A stretch of DNA of 51,058 bases from Candidatus Sabulitectum silens (GTDB taxonomy: Bacteria; Fermentibacterota; Fermentibacteria; Fermentibacterales; JCC-6): NCBI GenBank assembly GCA_001875255.1, contig MJAN01000008.1, forward strand, positions 1-51,058, written 5' to 3'. Below the pieces are notes generated by a model. That model saw nothing but the letters and a program-made list of their open reading frames with translations. It was not told where the DNA came from and made no database searches. Position numbers and translations under genes: made by a program. Below are positions 1 through 9,449 of the stretch, piece by piece. Position 1 is the first letter of the stretch. Every line of letters begins with the position of its first letter.

Positions 1-287
1 TGCAATACAACAATATAAGCATGATACCCAAATTAGCTTGAATGCATGGGAATTCACCAGCTCAATGGCGTACTCCTGCACGGGATCGATCCCCTGCGAG
101 AAGTCTTCCTCTGGGGCCTCCACATGGATGTCCGGTGGAATACCTACCATTCAACGGGTTCTTGATCCGGTCCACGGGCGGACCATGTGATGAGGTTTAC
201 TGACCAGCCGTCGGCCAATTCTACGGAAAGAGGACAGGTCATTGCGCCCATGGTGGTATCACCTTTGGTGATAACGTTGTCAAGCTG
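1..287 (-). pseudogene. C-terminal fragment of an S41-like lipoprotein (third cassette copy)
   Basis: Read on the minus strand, this stretch encodes a segment beginning NVITKGDTTMGAM and, after a one-base slip near 155, GIPPDIHVEAPEEDF followed by GIDPVQEYAIEL. These align directly with the ends of the S41-like proteins at 13256-14289 and 17969-19026 (for example GFPPDILVEATPEDF and GVDPVMEYAMGL). It is therefore a third, truncated paralogue in the opposite orientation. There is no N-terminal half, no lipobox and no clear stop before the window edge, and the reading frame is interrupted. The upstream side abuts a transposase remnant at about 288. The alignment is seen in the sequence; that it is a relic of a rearranged cassette is inference. 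The gene could continue beyond the window only as noise, since the conserved C-terminus is already reached near position 50. Confidence 0.7.
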
Positions 288-520
288 CTATTCGTAGCAG
301 CAGAGCTTGGATAATGGTGCAAGGCATCTGTTGACGACCATGGCGAATATGGCCCTTTCGAAGGGTACGGAGCGGCACTTCAGACTGAACCGCATTCTCC
401 AGGATATTCCTTGCCCAGCTTATCCCAAAGACTGCTGACTGCATGAAAGGCACCATGCTCCCAGCTGTCCTCGAACTGCCATCCATCAAGTGCCTTCTCG
501 TGCCAAACACGGGCTATCTC
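288..520 (-). pseudogene. Transposase N-terminal remnant, IS1634-like
   Basis: On the minus strand two frames carry recognisable pieces. Upstream there is AFHAVSSLWDKLG. Then, after a frame change, there is PFERAIFAMVVNRCLAPLSK at about 305-367, followed by a stop. The pattern LWxKLG followed by FE-A-FAMV-NR-L-P-SKL is typical of the N-terminal part of IS1634-type (IS4 superfamily) transposases. No DDE catalytic core is present, and the fragment runs straight into the S41-like remnant. It is a dead insertion-sequence scrap. The family call rests on memory of the motif pattern and is moderate; that it is broken coding sequence is clear. Confidence 0.45.
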
Positions 521-576
521 TGAAGGTTATCGCTGTCTGGACACAGGTACAAGTTCCAAGGGGTGAATACCTTAGG

Positions 577-2410
577 CTACAGGTGAAAAGTCAGTGAAGC
601 TTGAGATACGGTGTTGGTTTCTGATTCATTCTCCGGTGGTACGGATGACTGGTATTCCACTTTGTAAGAGTAGGAAATCGAAAGATATCTACTGATAGCA
701 GACGAAACAGTGGCTCCGGCATCGACTTCATACTGACTGCTGTCTAAAATGTCGCATGATGCACTGCAAGATAATGACAATGAAGGGTTGATGGAACTTC
801 TTAGAAAATTCGACAAGGAGATTCTTAATCCAGGTGCGTATACCCAGGAATTTCTCTGGAACAGATCATCATCCCACTTGTTGATCTTTCTTCCAGCTTC
901 AAGCGTTGGAATAAAAGAAATGAAGGAACCGACCGAAAAACGGTATCCGCAACCTGTCAGAGCTTCGAACTTCCATCTTTTTGCTTCTTCATTTAATTGC
1001 TCCATTCGGAGATCAACTGTCTCAAAAAGTCTTGCCGATGAGTAATTCCGTGCACTTATAGAGGAGTGGAATTGTCTCAACTTACAGGATGACCCTTGCC
1101 AGCTGTTCTCCGAGTATCCTGCTGACAAAGAGAGTCTGCTGTTGTAAAGACCATACCTGTATGAGAAAGAACTGGTTCCAGCAACACTTTCCTGCGAGTA
1201 TATGCCTGCAGTTCTGTAGTAACTCAGCGATAGATCCGCCCTGAGACCGCTTCCGGGATTCCTCCAGGGATTGTTTTCTGTTGGGTTGCATGGGTAGTTT
1301 AATGTTTGGTCAAAGAGACTGTTCCGGATTCTGTTGATAAGAACAATGCTGTCGGCAGAAACATTGAGCAGAGGTGAATATGCCTCCAAAGCAAGAGGAA
1401 ACTCACCAGCCAGTTCAGCAGCAAGTCCCATTACTGCAATGCATTCATGATTTCCTGTCAGCGTCACAGCTTCATCCATTTGAGAATAGGCCTCCCAGTA
1501 CCTTCCTCCTTTCAGGTTAATGCGTCCCATAAGGGCAAGAAGTTCGGGAGAATCAGGAACTTGTATAAGAGCATCCTCGACCACTTCTTCAGCCATCGTC
1601 AGTTCACCAAGGCTTAGCAGCAAATCAGCATAAATGATCTGAATTCTCAAGTTCTGCTGTATGATAGGAATGGCTGCGATCATTTCCTTTACCATTTCTC
1701 TCTTATTCTGCGCGGTAAGAATCTGAATGGCAAACAGGAGCGGTGTTGATCTGGACAAGGCAACTTTGCTCATTTCGGCAAAGTAAACACTTCCCGTTAA
1801 TACTGCATCTGCTCTGAGACCCTGGAGAACTCTCGTAGTGTCAACAGAGGTACCGGGGGGGAGTTAGTGAACAAATCCACTGCAATAATATCAGAAAAGG
1901 GCTCACTGTGTTCCTGCATGATGATAGCTGCAAGGGAATCCGCTGAACGATTGTTTTCAGCAAGGCGAAACTGTCTGATTTTGAGGAGCTCAAGAGCTCC
2001 TGCAGGCAACGAGTCCTGGCGAAGTTCTCAATCATCAGAGATGACTCCTCAGAGTCCCCGGAGTACTGCAATATGCTGCAAAGCATGATTTGTGCAAGAA
2101 CATCGTCTCGTTCGGATACAAGCGTTTCAATGGCTTCTTGGACATTGCAAGATTGAACAGCTAACGAGGCTCGACCTCTTTTCCCTTCGGATGAGTCACC
2201 CAAGTAACTGCAGGTCCTAAGAGCATTTTCCGCATTGGGATCACCGGAGTAAAGAAGGGCAAGCCCATAGGTTCCCCATGCACTGGCATCAGAGGAATCT
2301 GAAAGCAATGCCAGTTCAGAGCCTGCTAGAGAAAGACTGAAGAGAATGTCAGAAGCATAGCAGGTTGCTGCTAGTAATAGAGATATAGTGAAAAAGCGAT
2401 GAATAGTCAT
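577..2410 (-). CDS. Secreted TPR protein with C-terminal outer-membrane beta-barrel domain (frameshifted)
   Basis: One gene of about 610 residues read in three frame pieces: 2410 to about 2010, about 2010 to 1860, and 1860 to 577. The start MTIHRFFTISLLLAATCYAS is a good signal peptide. The first half is alanine- and leucine-rich helical repeats of TPR type (for example the stretch with GTYGLALLYSGDPNAENAL, and later LADLLLSLGEL-like repeats near 1640-1560). The last 230 residues alternate hydrophobic and polar residues with many Tyr and Ser, and end in SQASLTFHL. This resembles a DUF481/YdiY-like outer-membrane barrel. Breaks fall near 2010-2030 and at a seven-G run at 1855-1861; reading through restores one continuous protein across 1773-1860. 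Its role is unknown: a periplasmic TPR scaffold tethered to the outer membrane is inference. An AT-rich stretch (2411-2539) precedes the next gene on the same strand. Confidence 0.6.
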
Positions 2411-2539
2411 ACAAAACCTCTTAATGCTATTGTCACAAGCAAATCAATATAGCATATCAATTACTATGCCGTCAAATAATGTCGAGATAGCAAAACAAGA
2501 TTAACTATAATATCTATAATAAATAACAAAATAATACTA

Positions 2540-4119
2540 TTATATTGATTTATTTGGAATAAGCACTAAGCAACCGAGCGACTCGCCGAAGGAAACTTCA
2601 CCTCTGACATAGCAATTGTATCCCAAACCATCCAGTATCTGGATAGTAGTGGTAGCATCACGGTGAAGGCAAACTATTGCAGTACCCGATGACTCTTCTG
2701 TTGATTCAAGTTTTGGAAGTGCTTCTGCCAGGGCGGCTGCAGTTTTAGTGTAAACAACAGGAATACCACCTATCATATTATCGGTAAACCATCCTGGAAT
2801 GATCCAGTTTGTCGTAACAACAGCTCTTTGACCTGTCAATCTGCTCAGCTGTTCAACCCTTCCCCGGTTGATTCCCAAAAAAGAACACTTGCGGAGAGAA
2901 CGAGAGAGCCGAAGCTGATTACAACCCATTGCCGTTTGCAGCTTGAACTGTTCTCCATGTTCCGGGTCATCAGAAACACAGGCAGGAAAATGTGTCTTAC
3001 GCCCCAGTCAGGCCCCTGTATATGCATAGGAAGCAGCATGAGAAGAAGCACGAAAAACATTGTCAGTTCAGGAAGACTTCGTTTTAGGGTCGCGGCTGAA
3101 AAGAGCCAGAGAATGGGAAAAACCATCAGAGGATGTTTCATGGAAAACCCGTCAAGGAACTGAAAACCTCTGGATGCCCAGATGATGCACGAAACAAGCG
3201 CAATAGACAACCCGATTGCTGCAGTCACAGTACCCGTTTTTCCGGAATGAAACAGTGAATATACCCATAATATCCACAAAAACAGGCCAGGTAAGAGCCA
3301 TGCAACTCCGGTTTTACCTGGAACCATTGTAAGAAGAGCGATGCTGAAAGCACTTATTTTCTGCTGAAAGAAAGAAAGTTCAGCGTTGTTGTAGAGACTG
3401 AGTTCTGAGGTACTTGATCCAATATGTGTTCCCAGCACATTTCCGCCTGAGAAAAACCAGTTACCGGCGAGAAGAATTGCAGTGGCCGGCAGAACAGGGA
3501 GAAGTCTGGCATACCATTTTCCGGGGAGTCGGAAGAATACAGGAATACAGGCCAGGAGGAACTCAATCCGGAACAGAGCCGCAGCAGCCACTAGAAGATA
3601 GGAAGTCCAGGAATATCCCTTTTCCGCGTTATCAACAGCTAGGTAAACGAGCAGAATGGCCAGAGGGTAGGACCAGAATCTAAGAGAATAAAAGAGAACC
3701 GGAGTACAAAGCAGGGGAATTAGTACAGTAGTTATTGTTGAATTCCCCATTTTCCTAAGAGTTCCCCACATAACCAGCCAGAGAAGAAATCCGGACATCA
3801 AAGGAACAAGAAGCATTGATTTTCCGGTAAAGAATGATGCAACAAGAGCAAGAGCAGGACTGTAGAAGCACTTCAGACCCTTGCTGGAAAAAGTACCATA
3901 ATGAGCAGGCATAGGTCTTACATCCTCTGCAAGGTCTCCAAGTTCTGTTGCACCGGGATACTCAATAATCACCGGAAATGCCAGCCGACGGTGAAGCGAA
4001 GTTCCCTGAAGAATTCTATAGCCTTCATCCATTACAAGATGAGTCCCCGGAAGACACAGCCATAGCAGAGCAAAAAGTACTGCTACTCCTGCAGCTAGTC
4101 GGATTTCATTTGCTTTCAT
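2540..4119 (-). CDS. Polytopic inner-membrane protein, GT-C glycosyltransferase-like (frameshifted)
   Basis: The start at 4119 (MKANEIRLAAGVAVLFALLW) is chosen because an AGGAG ribosome site lies just upstream on the minus strand; longer in-frame extensions look non-coding. About ten hydrophobic segments follow. The first loop after TM1 carries VMDEGYRILQGTSL, which resembles the acidic DE motif in the first loop of GT-C enzymes (ArnT/PMT/GT39 type). The membrane part ends near 2880, where a one-base slip in a T-run or G-run links to a soluble tail of about 100 residues (VEQLSRLTGQRAVVTTNW and onward) ending at 2540. A C-terminal extracytoplasmic domain after the membrane helices is common in this group. 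The donor and acceptor are unknown, and no glycosyltransferase partner is adjacent. Confidence is high for a membrane protein and low for the enzymatic class. Confidence 0.6.
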
Positions 4120-4257
4120 GCAATCTCCTGTTTCCGGGCTCTCCCTGATGTTCCCGTCCGTAGATTGGTGTAATTGGATTGAGGTGCACATCCTTTTATT
4201 AGAATTGAGAACTGACCACAACCCATCAATTCAGAAAAGAACCTACACAAACAGCAA

Positions 4258-4905
4258 AGATACTCATGATCGATCAAATTGCACAGAGGATAGTTGATCA
4301 CTTCAGAATGAGCAGGACGATAAGCTCTTCAAGAGCCTTCTCCAGGATGTTTTACTTAGAATGGTAACCGAAATGGTCTAAGCTGAGGCAACATAGTTCC
4401 TTGGCGGCAGGGGCCGTTATGAGCGCAGAGATCCAGAGTCAGAGGTTGTAGGATAACGGAACGGATACCGTGACAAAAAGTCCAGACTGAATCCGGAGTC
4501 GTCAACATCCCTGTCCCTCGCGTAAAGAACACATCAGAGCCCTTCAACAGCGCTGTGCTTAAAGCTTGGTACTCGAACCGAGCAACTGGAGAAACTGGTT
4601 GCTCAGACGTACGCAGGGGGCTTTCCACCCGTGATATCGAGGGTGCACTTCTTGACAATGACGAGAGCGGCAACCTTATGCTGAGCAGAAGCTCCGTCAG
4701 TCGTCTTGAAGAGGTTTTGTAAACCCCGAGTACGAGGAAATCTCTGAGAGAGATCTGAGCGATTTCGACATGTACCTCTGGCTTGATGCTGTCTATGACT
4801 TCATGCGTCGGCATCTCAGCCGCAAAGAGGGAATCTTTGTAGCCTGGAGAGTGTGTAGAGACGGGCAGTAAGGTGCTGCTTGGCCTTGATATTGACATTT
4901 GAAAC
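4258..4905 (+). pseudogene. Decayed IS256/Mutator-family transposase
   Basis: The plus strand carries, in shifting frames, an ordered series of Mutator-type transposase motifs. These are DDKLFKSLLQDVLLRMVTEM near 4320, GRYERRDPESEV near 4415, RNGYRDKKSRL near 4460, VNIPVPRVK near 4510, LSTRDIEGALL near 4620, LSRSSVSRLEEVL near 4685, and ERDLSDFDMYLWLDAVYDF near 4755. This matches the N-terminal and HTH part, up to the first catalytic Asp region (LDA), of IS256-family enzymes. There are several frameshifts and in-frame stops (for example TAA after VL near 4717), and the C-terminal two thirds with the remaining DDE residues is missing. No terminal inverted repeats were found. The order of motifs makes the family call solid; the element is clearly inactive. 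The longer antisense reading frame over this stretch is a shadow. Confidence 0.75.
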
Positions 4906-5049
4906 AAGAGTAAATAGAATCTCTAATATCGCAATATATGCATATCAGTAGAACTTTTCATAATGTTAGATATGCATATGTAGTGCGATATGATGTACCT
5001 GTGCAGTCTTATGGCAACGAGTAGTACAATTCTAATCAAAGGAGCAAAC

Positions 5050-5448
5050 ATGATGCTAATATTGGCGGCGATGATGGCACTGACAACTATATCAGGCATG
5101 GAATCTGTACCCGTACCTCAGGGAATGGATACCACCGTGCGTGTTTTCTATGAAGGATATGTCATTATGCCTACAAATGAAGATCCAGAAGAGGTATATG
5201 TAGCTATCTACAATGATGAAGATAGGCTAATAGGTTTTGGGTACTGCGAATCAGATGATACATTCAGTATAGTATGTGGTGCAACGTATGTAACAGATGA
5301 TGTGCAGATAATACTTACTAACTATAATCCTCCAGGAAATCCAACTCGTTCAAAGGACGTTCCAGATAAGTGGGGCAGTTACTCAACGTACGGTAGTGGT
5401 TATCTGCACAACGCAGGTTCATTCGACTTCACAACCGGCGGAATATAG
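5050..5448 (+). CDS. Small secreted protein, unknown function
   Basis: A protein of 132 residues. The start at 5050 is preferred because AAAGGAGCAAAC immediately precedes it and the sequence opens with a signal peptide (MMLILAAMMALTTISGMES). The mature part is acidic and beta-rich, with two Cys (FGYCESDD and SIVCGATY) that could form a disulfide. It ends in GSFDFTTGGI. I do not recognise a family. It is intact, unlike its neighbours. A strong hairpin 26 nt downstream terminates transcription and serves as the landing site for the group IIC intron. There is no homologue elsewhere in the window. It looks exported; whether it is anchored at the surface cannot be told. Confidence 0.6.
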   Translation: MMLILAAMMALTTISGMESVPVPQGMDTTVRVFYEGYVIMPTNEDPEEVYVAIYNDEDRLIGFGYCESDDTFSIVCGATYVTDDVQIILTNYNPPGNPTRSKDVPDKWGSYSTYGSGYLHNAGSFDFTTGGI

Positions 5449-5474
5449 ATCAGAGAACTGTAACTGCACAGGTG

Positions 5475-5502
5475 ACGGGGCAGCTTAGCTGCCCCGTTCT
5501 CT
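5475..5502 (+). terminator. Rho-independent terminator interrupted by the group IIC intron
   Basis: A perfect 10-bp stem (ACGGGGCAGC with GCTGCCCCGT) closes a TTA loop at 5475-5497, followed by TTCTCT. The stem immediately precedes the intron 5' end (GTGTGCG at 5503). Group IIC introns are known to insert just behind terminator stems, so the normal U-tract was probably displaced by the insertion. It serves the small secreted protein gene. Confidence 0.85.
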
Positions 5503-7416
5503 GTGTGCGCCGGGCATGGCGCGCGCCGCCGATGAACGCGCTGGACAACCGGTAAGCGAAAGCGACCCGGAAAGTGACTTGGAGGGTGCAAGTCCCTCTG
5601 GAGGCCTTGATGACAGGAACTCCTAGCCGAACACCAAGGGCGGTATCGTGAGATATGGTCTGAAGGAAGGTGAAGGCAAACTCTTGGCCCGAGTAACACG
5701 AGCCGTATATGAGGCGGTGGCCGGTGGGTAAGCAGACACAACTATGCAAAGCCCCATGTCATCCGGAATCGAGCCATCGTATATGCGGCGGGTATGTGAG
5801 AGGAAAGTCACGCGTCTTACCCCGGGAGGTCTGTGAACCTGCCTTGTGCTAGCTTGGCCGAGAGGTTATGCGATGGGTTCGCAGAAGTCAGCCGAGGGCA
5901 TAGTAGCTTGGAGTTCGACCCGACCGAAGGCCTGAACCTTTGTTGCGGGATAGTTACCGAAGTTATGAAGAGTGAGTGAGGGAGCAGAAGATGAATCACA
6001 AGATTCATGCCACATCAGAGAGCAGGCAGCGGTAACAAACCTTGCCCGAATCGGTCCTGTCCCGCGCGTTAGCAGCGGAACTGCCGTGGGTATGATGAGG
6101 TGCGCCAGACACATTCGACAATGGCGGGTAATAACTATCAAATCGAACAGCATCTCATGCAGGCAGTAGTCGAACGGGAGAACATGCAGCTGGCTTTCAA
6201 ACGGGTCATAGCCAACAAAGGAGCACCGGGTATCGACGGTATGACCGTGGATGACCTGAAGCCGTGGCTGATTGAAAACTGGCACAGGGTTAAAGAAGAG
6301 CTGCTGAGCGGCCGGTACAAGCCACAATCTGTGCGGAGGGTTGAGATACCCAAGGCCGGGGGAAAGGGGATGCGACAGCTGGGTATCCCTACAGTGGTTG
6401 ACCGAATGATTCAGCAGGCGCTTCATCAGGTACTGAGCCCAATCTTTGACCCCTTCTTTTCCGAGCACAGCTACGGATTCCGCCCCGGCCGGAGTGCACA
6501 CATGGCCGTGCTTGCAGCACGGCAGTTTGTGGCAGACGGTCGCAGGTGGGTCGTAGATATGGACCTGGAAAAGTTCTTTGACCGTGTTAACCACGACATT
6601 CTGATGTCGAGAGTTGCACGGAAGGTCAAGGACAAGGAGGTACTGCGGTTAATTCGCAGATACCTCCAGGCAGGGATGATGGAGGATGGTGTCGTATCGT
6701 CGAGGTACGAAGGCACTCCGCAAGGCGGTCCGCTGTCTCCGCTCCTGTCCAACATTCTTCTGGATGAACTGGACAAGGAACTGGAGCGCAGAGGACACTG
6801 CTTTTGCCGTTACGCAGACGACTGTGTGCCACGAAGGCGCACTGGGTGCAGAGTACCCAGTGTAGCCATGCTTCACAGAAGATGAGGGAGGGCCCCTCGA
6901 AGCCGCCATGCAGGTGGAGGCTTCAAACCACCGTAAGTTGCGTCGGTTAAGAGCCGGGGTGGTGAGCGTTACGGAAAAGGCAGGAAATGGATTCTGTCAG
7001 GTGTGTTTCAAGGAGGCGAACGCAAGTGAACCACTGCGGAAGTGTCGAAAGCGTAGGGATGGGGTCAAAACCGGGGGGTAGTCGTTACCTCGGGATAAGT
7101 CTGGCGGGGACCTGTTTACTGGCCAGATGACCTCCGGCATGAAGGTGGCGCGAACTTGATACAGGCTTTTGTGAGGAACGTGGGAACCTGTCGCTCTGAT
7201 GTAAAGGGAGAAATACAAGCGGAGGCCCCGTTAGTATGAGAGTACCGATGCAGAGCACAGGGGCGGAGCGACCCGTAGTAGTGATGAAGGTTCCGTAATG
7301 GAGCCGGAGCGAAGGGGGAGCATTGTTCAGTTTGGAGTAGAGAAAGCAACAGGAATCGGGGGTTTGGGGCTTCGCGAGTTGAAGTATGGAGAACCACTGA
7401 TTACAGGAGGACTTGA

Positions 7417-8650
7417 TTGAAACAGACAAAGCCGTTTTGTGTTTCCAAGAGAGAGGTTTGGGAAGCGTTCAAACGGGTCAGGGCCAACAAGGGATGTGCT
7501 GGATTCGACGGGCAGTCGATAGCGGAGTTTGAGGCAGACACGGAAAACAATCTGTACAAGCTCTGGAATCGGATGTCATCCGGCAGTTATTTCCCCAAGC
7601 CTGTTCTTCGGGTAGAGATACCCAAAGCAGATGGTGGTAGTAGACCACTTGGTATTCCTACAGTAACAGACAGAGTTGCACAGCAGGTTGTGAAGCAGAG
7701 GTTAGAGTCGGAGTTGGAGAAGCATTTCCATCCGGACTCTTACGGTTATCGGCCTGGTAAGTCTGCTCTTGATGCAGTGGGGAAGGCACGGGTGAATTGC
7801 TGGAGAAACGATTGGGTACTGGACTTGGACATCAAGGGATTCTTCGATAACATCGATCATGATCTCTTGATGAAAGCAGTGAGATGTCACACAGATGAGA
7901 AGTGGGTTATTCTGTACATAGAGCGGTGGCTGAAGGCTCCCGTCTCTATGCAGGATGGTTCCATTATTCATCCGGAAAAAGGAACACCTCAAGGAGGTGT
8001 TATAAGCCCCTTTTGGCTAACCTTTTTTGCATTACGCATTTGATAAATGGATGGAGCGGGAATACCCCACTGTACCATTAGAGAGATATGCGGATGATGC
8101 GGTCTGTCACTGTAAAAGTAGGACTCAAGCAAATGAGCTGAAAGAAAGGTTGAGCGAGCGGATGTTTGAAGTTGGACTGGAACTTCATCCTGAGAAGACA
8201 AAGATTGTCTACTGCAAGGATGATGACAGACGAAGGGAATACTCCTGCACTACCTTTGATTTTCCTGGCTACACTTTTAGAGCAAGAAGATCAAAGAATA
8301 AGTGGGGAAAGTTCTTTATCAATTTCACACCCGCAATCAGCAAGAAAGCAGCGAAAACGATACGGCATAAATCAAGACGATGGCTCTGGCCCAAACGCAG
8401 CAACTTTGAGTTGGAGGATTTAGCCAGATTATCTAATCCTGCGATAAGGGGATGGATAAACTATTATGGCAAGTTTTACAAGTCAGAGTTGTTTCCAATA
8501 TTTCAATGCCTGAATCACCGTCTGGTGATGTGGGCAACAAGGAAATTCAAGCGTTTTAGAGGGCATCGCCGGAGAGCGGCACAGTGGTTAAGGCGTATAT
8601 CACGCAGAGAACCAAATTTGTTTGCTCACTGGAGACTACTCTATGCGTAG
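7417..8650 (+). CDS. ltrA: Group II intron reverse transcriptase/maturase of the inner intron (frameshifted)
   Basis: The start is TTG at 7417, preceded by AGGAGG at 7405-7410. RT blocks are RVEIPKADGGSRPLGIPTV, SYGYRPGKSALDAVG, WVLDLDIKGFFDNIDHD, GTPQGGVISP, then YADDAVCHCKSRTQA in the next frame. The thumb/maturase part contains FTFRARRSKN-like and NPAIRGWINYYGKFYKS motifs, and the protein ends REPNLFAHWRLLYA. There is no HNH domain. The frame breaks near 8010-8030, at a C4 run and a T6 run. Adding one base to each restores ISPLLANLFLHYAFDKW, so the lesion looks like paired homopolymer errors rather than decay. Length after repair is about 412 residues, usual for this family. It should splice and mobilise the inner intron. 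Its RT is clearly different from the outer intron's RT. Confidence 0.88.
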
Positions 8651-8662
8651 GCTGAACAATAA

Positions 8663-8696
8663 GAGCCGGATGAGGGGAGACTTTCATGTCCGGTTC
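8663..8696 (+). ncRNA. Group II intron domain V (inner intron)
   Basis: A 34-nt hairpin that pairs GAGCCGGATG with GTCCGGTTC across a short GGGGAGACTTTC-type stem-loop. It carries the AGC catalytic triad. It lies 12 nt after the RT stop and 40 nt before the intron 3' end. Confidence 0.85.
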
Positions 8697-9330
8697 GGAG
8701 AGAGCCAGCGGGGGAGGTTCCCGCTGGCCACTCGACGCAACATCTATGTAAAGACGGAGCGTAGCGGACAGCGGGTATTTGAATCGATCAGCGCATTTTG
8801 GAGAAAAGGCTCAAGCTGAAGGTGAACCGTGAGAAGAGTGCGGTAGACCGTCCATGAAAACGGAAATTCCTTGGTTATAGCATGACCAGTAACAGGGAAC
8901 CCAAACTCAAGGTTGCAAAGGAGTCGGTACACCGAATGAAGAGGAACCTTGTAAAGTGTTTTCATAGAGGACGGGGTCGTAACCTTAAGCGATTCATCAA
9001 TGAGGAGCTGAATCCGAAACTGCGGGGTTGGTTCAATTACTTTTCACTGGTCGAGGTTAAGAACGTTTTCGAGGAGCTGGACAGCTGGATACGCAGACAC
9101 CTGCGCAACTTGCTGTGGCGTCAATGGAAACGGCCTCGGTTCCGGGTGAAGAAACTGATGAACAGAGGACTAAGTCTGGACAGGGCGAGGCAGAGCGCGA
9201 GCAACGGGCGAGGCCCGTGGTTCAACAGCGGGAACTCTCACATGAATACGGCTTATCCCTTAAGATTCTTTAACAGTATGGGCTTGTACTCACTGCTTGA
9301 AAAGATGATGATTAGAATAGCAACACAGGA

Positions 9331-9362
9331 AGCGCCGTGTACGGAACCGTACGCACGGTGCT
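9331..9362 (+). ncRNA. Group II intron domain V (outer, IIC type)
   Basis: The hairpin AGCGCCGTGTACGG / CCGTACGCACGGTGCT has the CGC triad characteristic of class C. It overlaps the last codons of the split RT gene. It is followed by the domain VI hairpin (GGCGGTAGTT, GAGA, AACTACCGCC) at 9368-9392. Confidence 0.85.
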
Positions 9363-9407
9363 GTGGGAGGCGGTAGTTGAGAAACTACCGCCTACCCGAT
9401 TCAGGGC

Positions 9408-9437
9408 CGAAGCCATCCGTAAATTTGACAAATAGAT
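9408..9437 (+). repeat. 30-bp exact direct repeat, copy A (also 19012-19041)
   Basis: These 30 bases are identical to 19012-19041, where they cover the last codons and stop of the second S41-like gene plus downstream DNA. Similarity extends left to the intron boundary at 9401. Copy A therefore looks like the tail of a lost S41-like gene preceding cassette 1. Confidence 0.85.
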
Positions 9438-9449
9438 CCCGCAACACAA

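Larger units (their letters stand above)
6824..8736 (+). mobile_element. Inner group II intron inserted in the outer intron's RT gene
   Basis: The element runs from GTGTGCCACGAAGGCG at 6824 (GUGYG rule) to CACTCGAC at 8736 (AY rule). Excision joins GACGACT to GCAAC and restores the outer RT reading frame exactly at the YADDC motif. Domain V lies at 8663-8696 (34 nt, GAGCCGGATG...GTCCGGTTC) and has the AGC triad, unlike the outer intron. A domain VI hairpin follows at about 8703-8730. About 590 nt of ribozyme sequence (domains I-III) precedes the RT gene at 7417. It is inserted in the sense orientation, so splicing is possible. The length of 1913 bp is normal for a bacterial intron with an RT that lacks an endonuclease. 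The subclass is not IIC; a IIB-like lineage is my guess. Confidence 0.88.
6121..9376 (+). pseudogene. ltrA: Group IIC intron reverse transcriptase/maturase, split by an inner intron and carrying a nonsense codon
   Basis: Exon 1 is 6121-6823 and exon 2 is 8737-9376. Exon 1 opens MAGNNYQIEQHLMQAVVERE and contains RT blocks including RRVEIPKAGG, QLGIPTVVDRMIQQA, YGFRPGRSAH, VVDMDLEKFFDRVNHD and GTPQGGPLSPLLSN, ending in CRYADD. The inner intron begins inside the next codon. Joining T6823 to G8737 makes TGC, restoring YADDCNIYVKTERSG. Exon 2 supplies the thumb and maturase domain, ending near GRGPWFNSGNSHMNTAYPL. There is no HNH endonuclease, as expected for IIC. Two lesions lie in exon 2: a missing T near 8800 (SAFLEKRLKLK needs it) and TGA at 8855-8857 where the family has Trp (RPWKRKFLGY). 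So the protein looks dead even after splicing, unless the TGA is an error. Confidence 0.85.
5503..9400 (+). mobile_element. Group IIC intron (outer element of a twintron)
   Basis: The 5' end GTGTGCGCCGGGCATGGC directly follows a terminator hairpin. The 3' end is the typical domain V/VI pair at 9331-9400, ending CCTACCCGAT. Domain V starts AGCGCCGTG and so carries the CGC triad used by group IIC, rather than AGC. The encoded reverse transcriptase (RT) is clearly of the IIC type. The 3898-bp span contains a second intron of 1913 bp at 6824-8736, so the outer intron alone would be 1985 bp, a normal size. Domains I-III occupy about 5503-6120, and the RT gene lies in domain IV. The target choice (behind a terminator, no endonuclease domain in the RT) fits class C biology. 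The 3' exon beginning at 9401 is part of a repeat related to the end of the S41-like gene at 19026. Boundaries are inferred from GUGYG/AY rules. Confidence 0.9.

Noticed and set aside
280..510. 76-codon minus-strand open frame as a gene
   Set aside because: The neighbouring frames carry the transposase motifs, so this frame is a by-product of the decayed gene.
1855..1861. Phase variation by homopolymer slippage (G7 run and others)
   Set aside because: The same kind of break occurs in essential cytoplasmic genes such as glnS and clpB, where phase variation makes no sense. Sequencing error is simpler.
4356..4907. Open frame of 183 codons on the minus strand
   Set aside because: It is antisense to the IS256/Mutator transposase relic, whose motifs appear in order on the plus strand. 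The minus-strand product has no recognisable domain.
8855..8857. TGA read as tryptophan (altered genetic code)
   Set aside because: TGA serves as the stop of many well-delimited genes here, for example at 12445-style overlaps TGATG near 13256 and 39949. A single internal TGA in an intron RT does not justify recoding.
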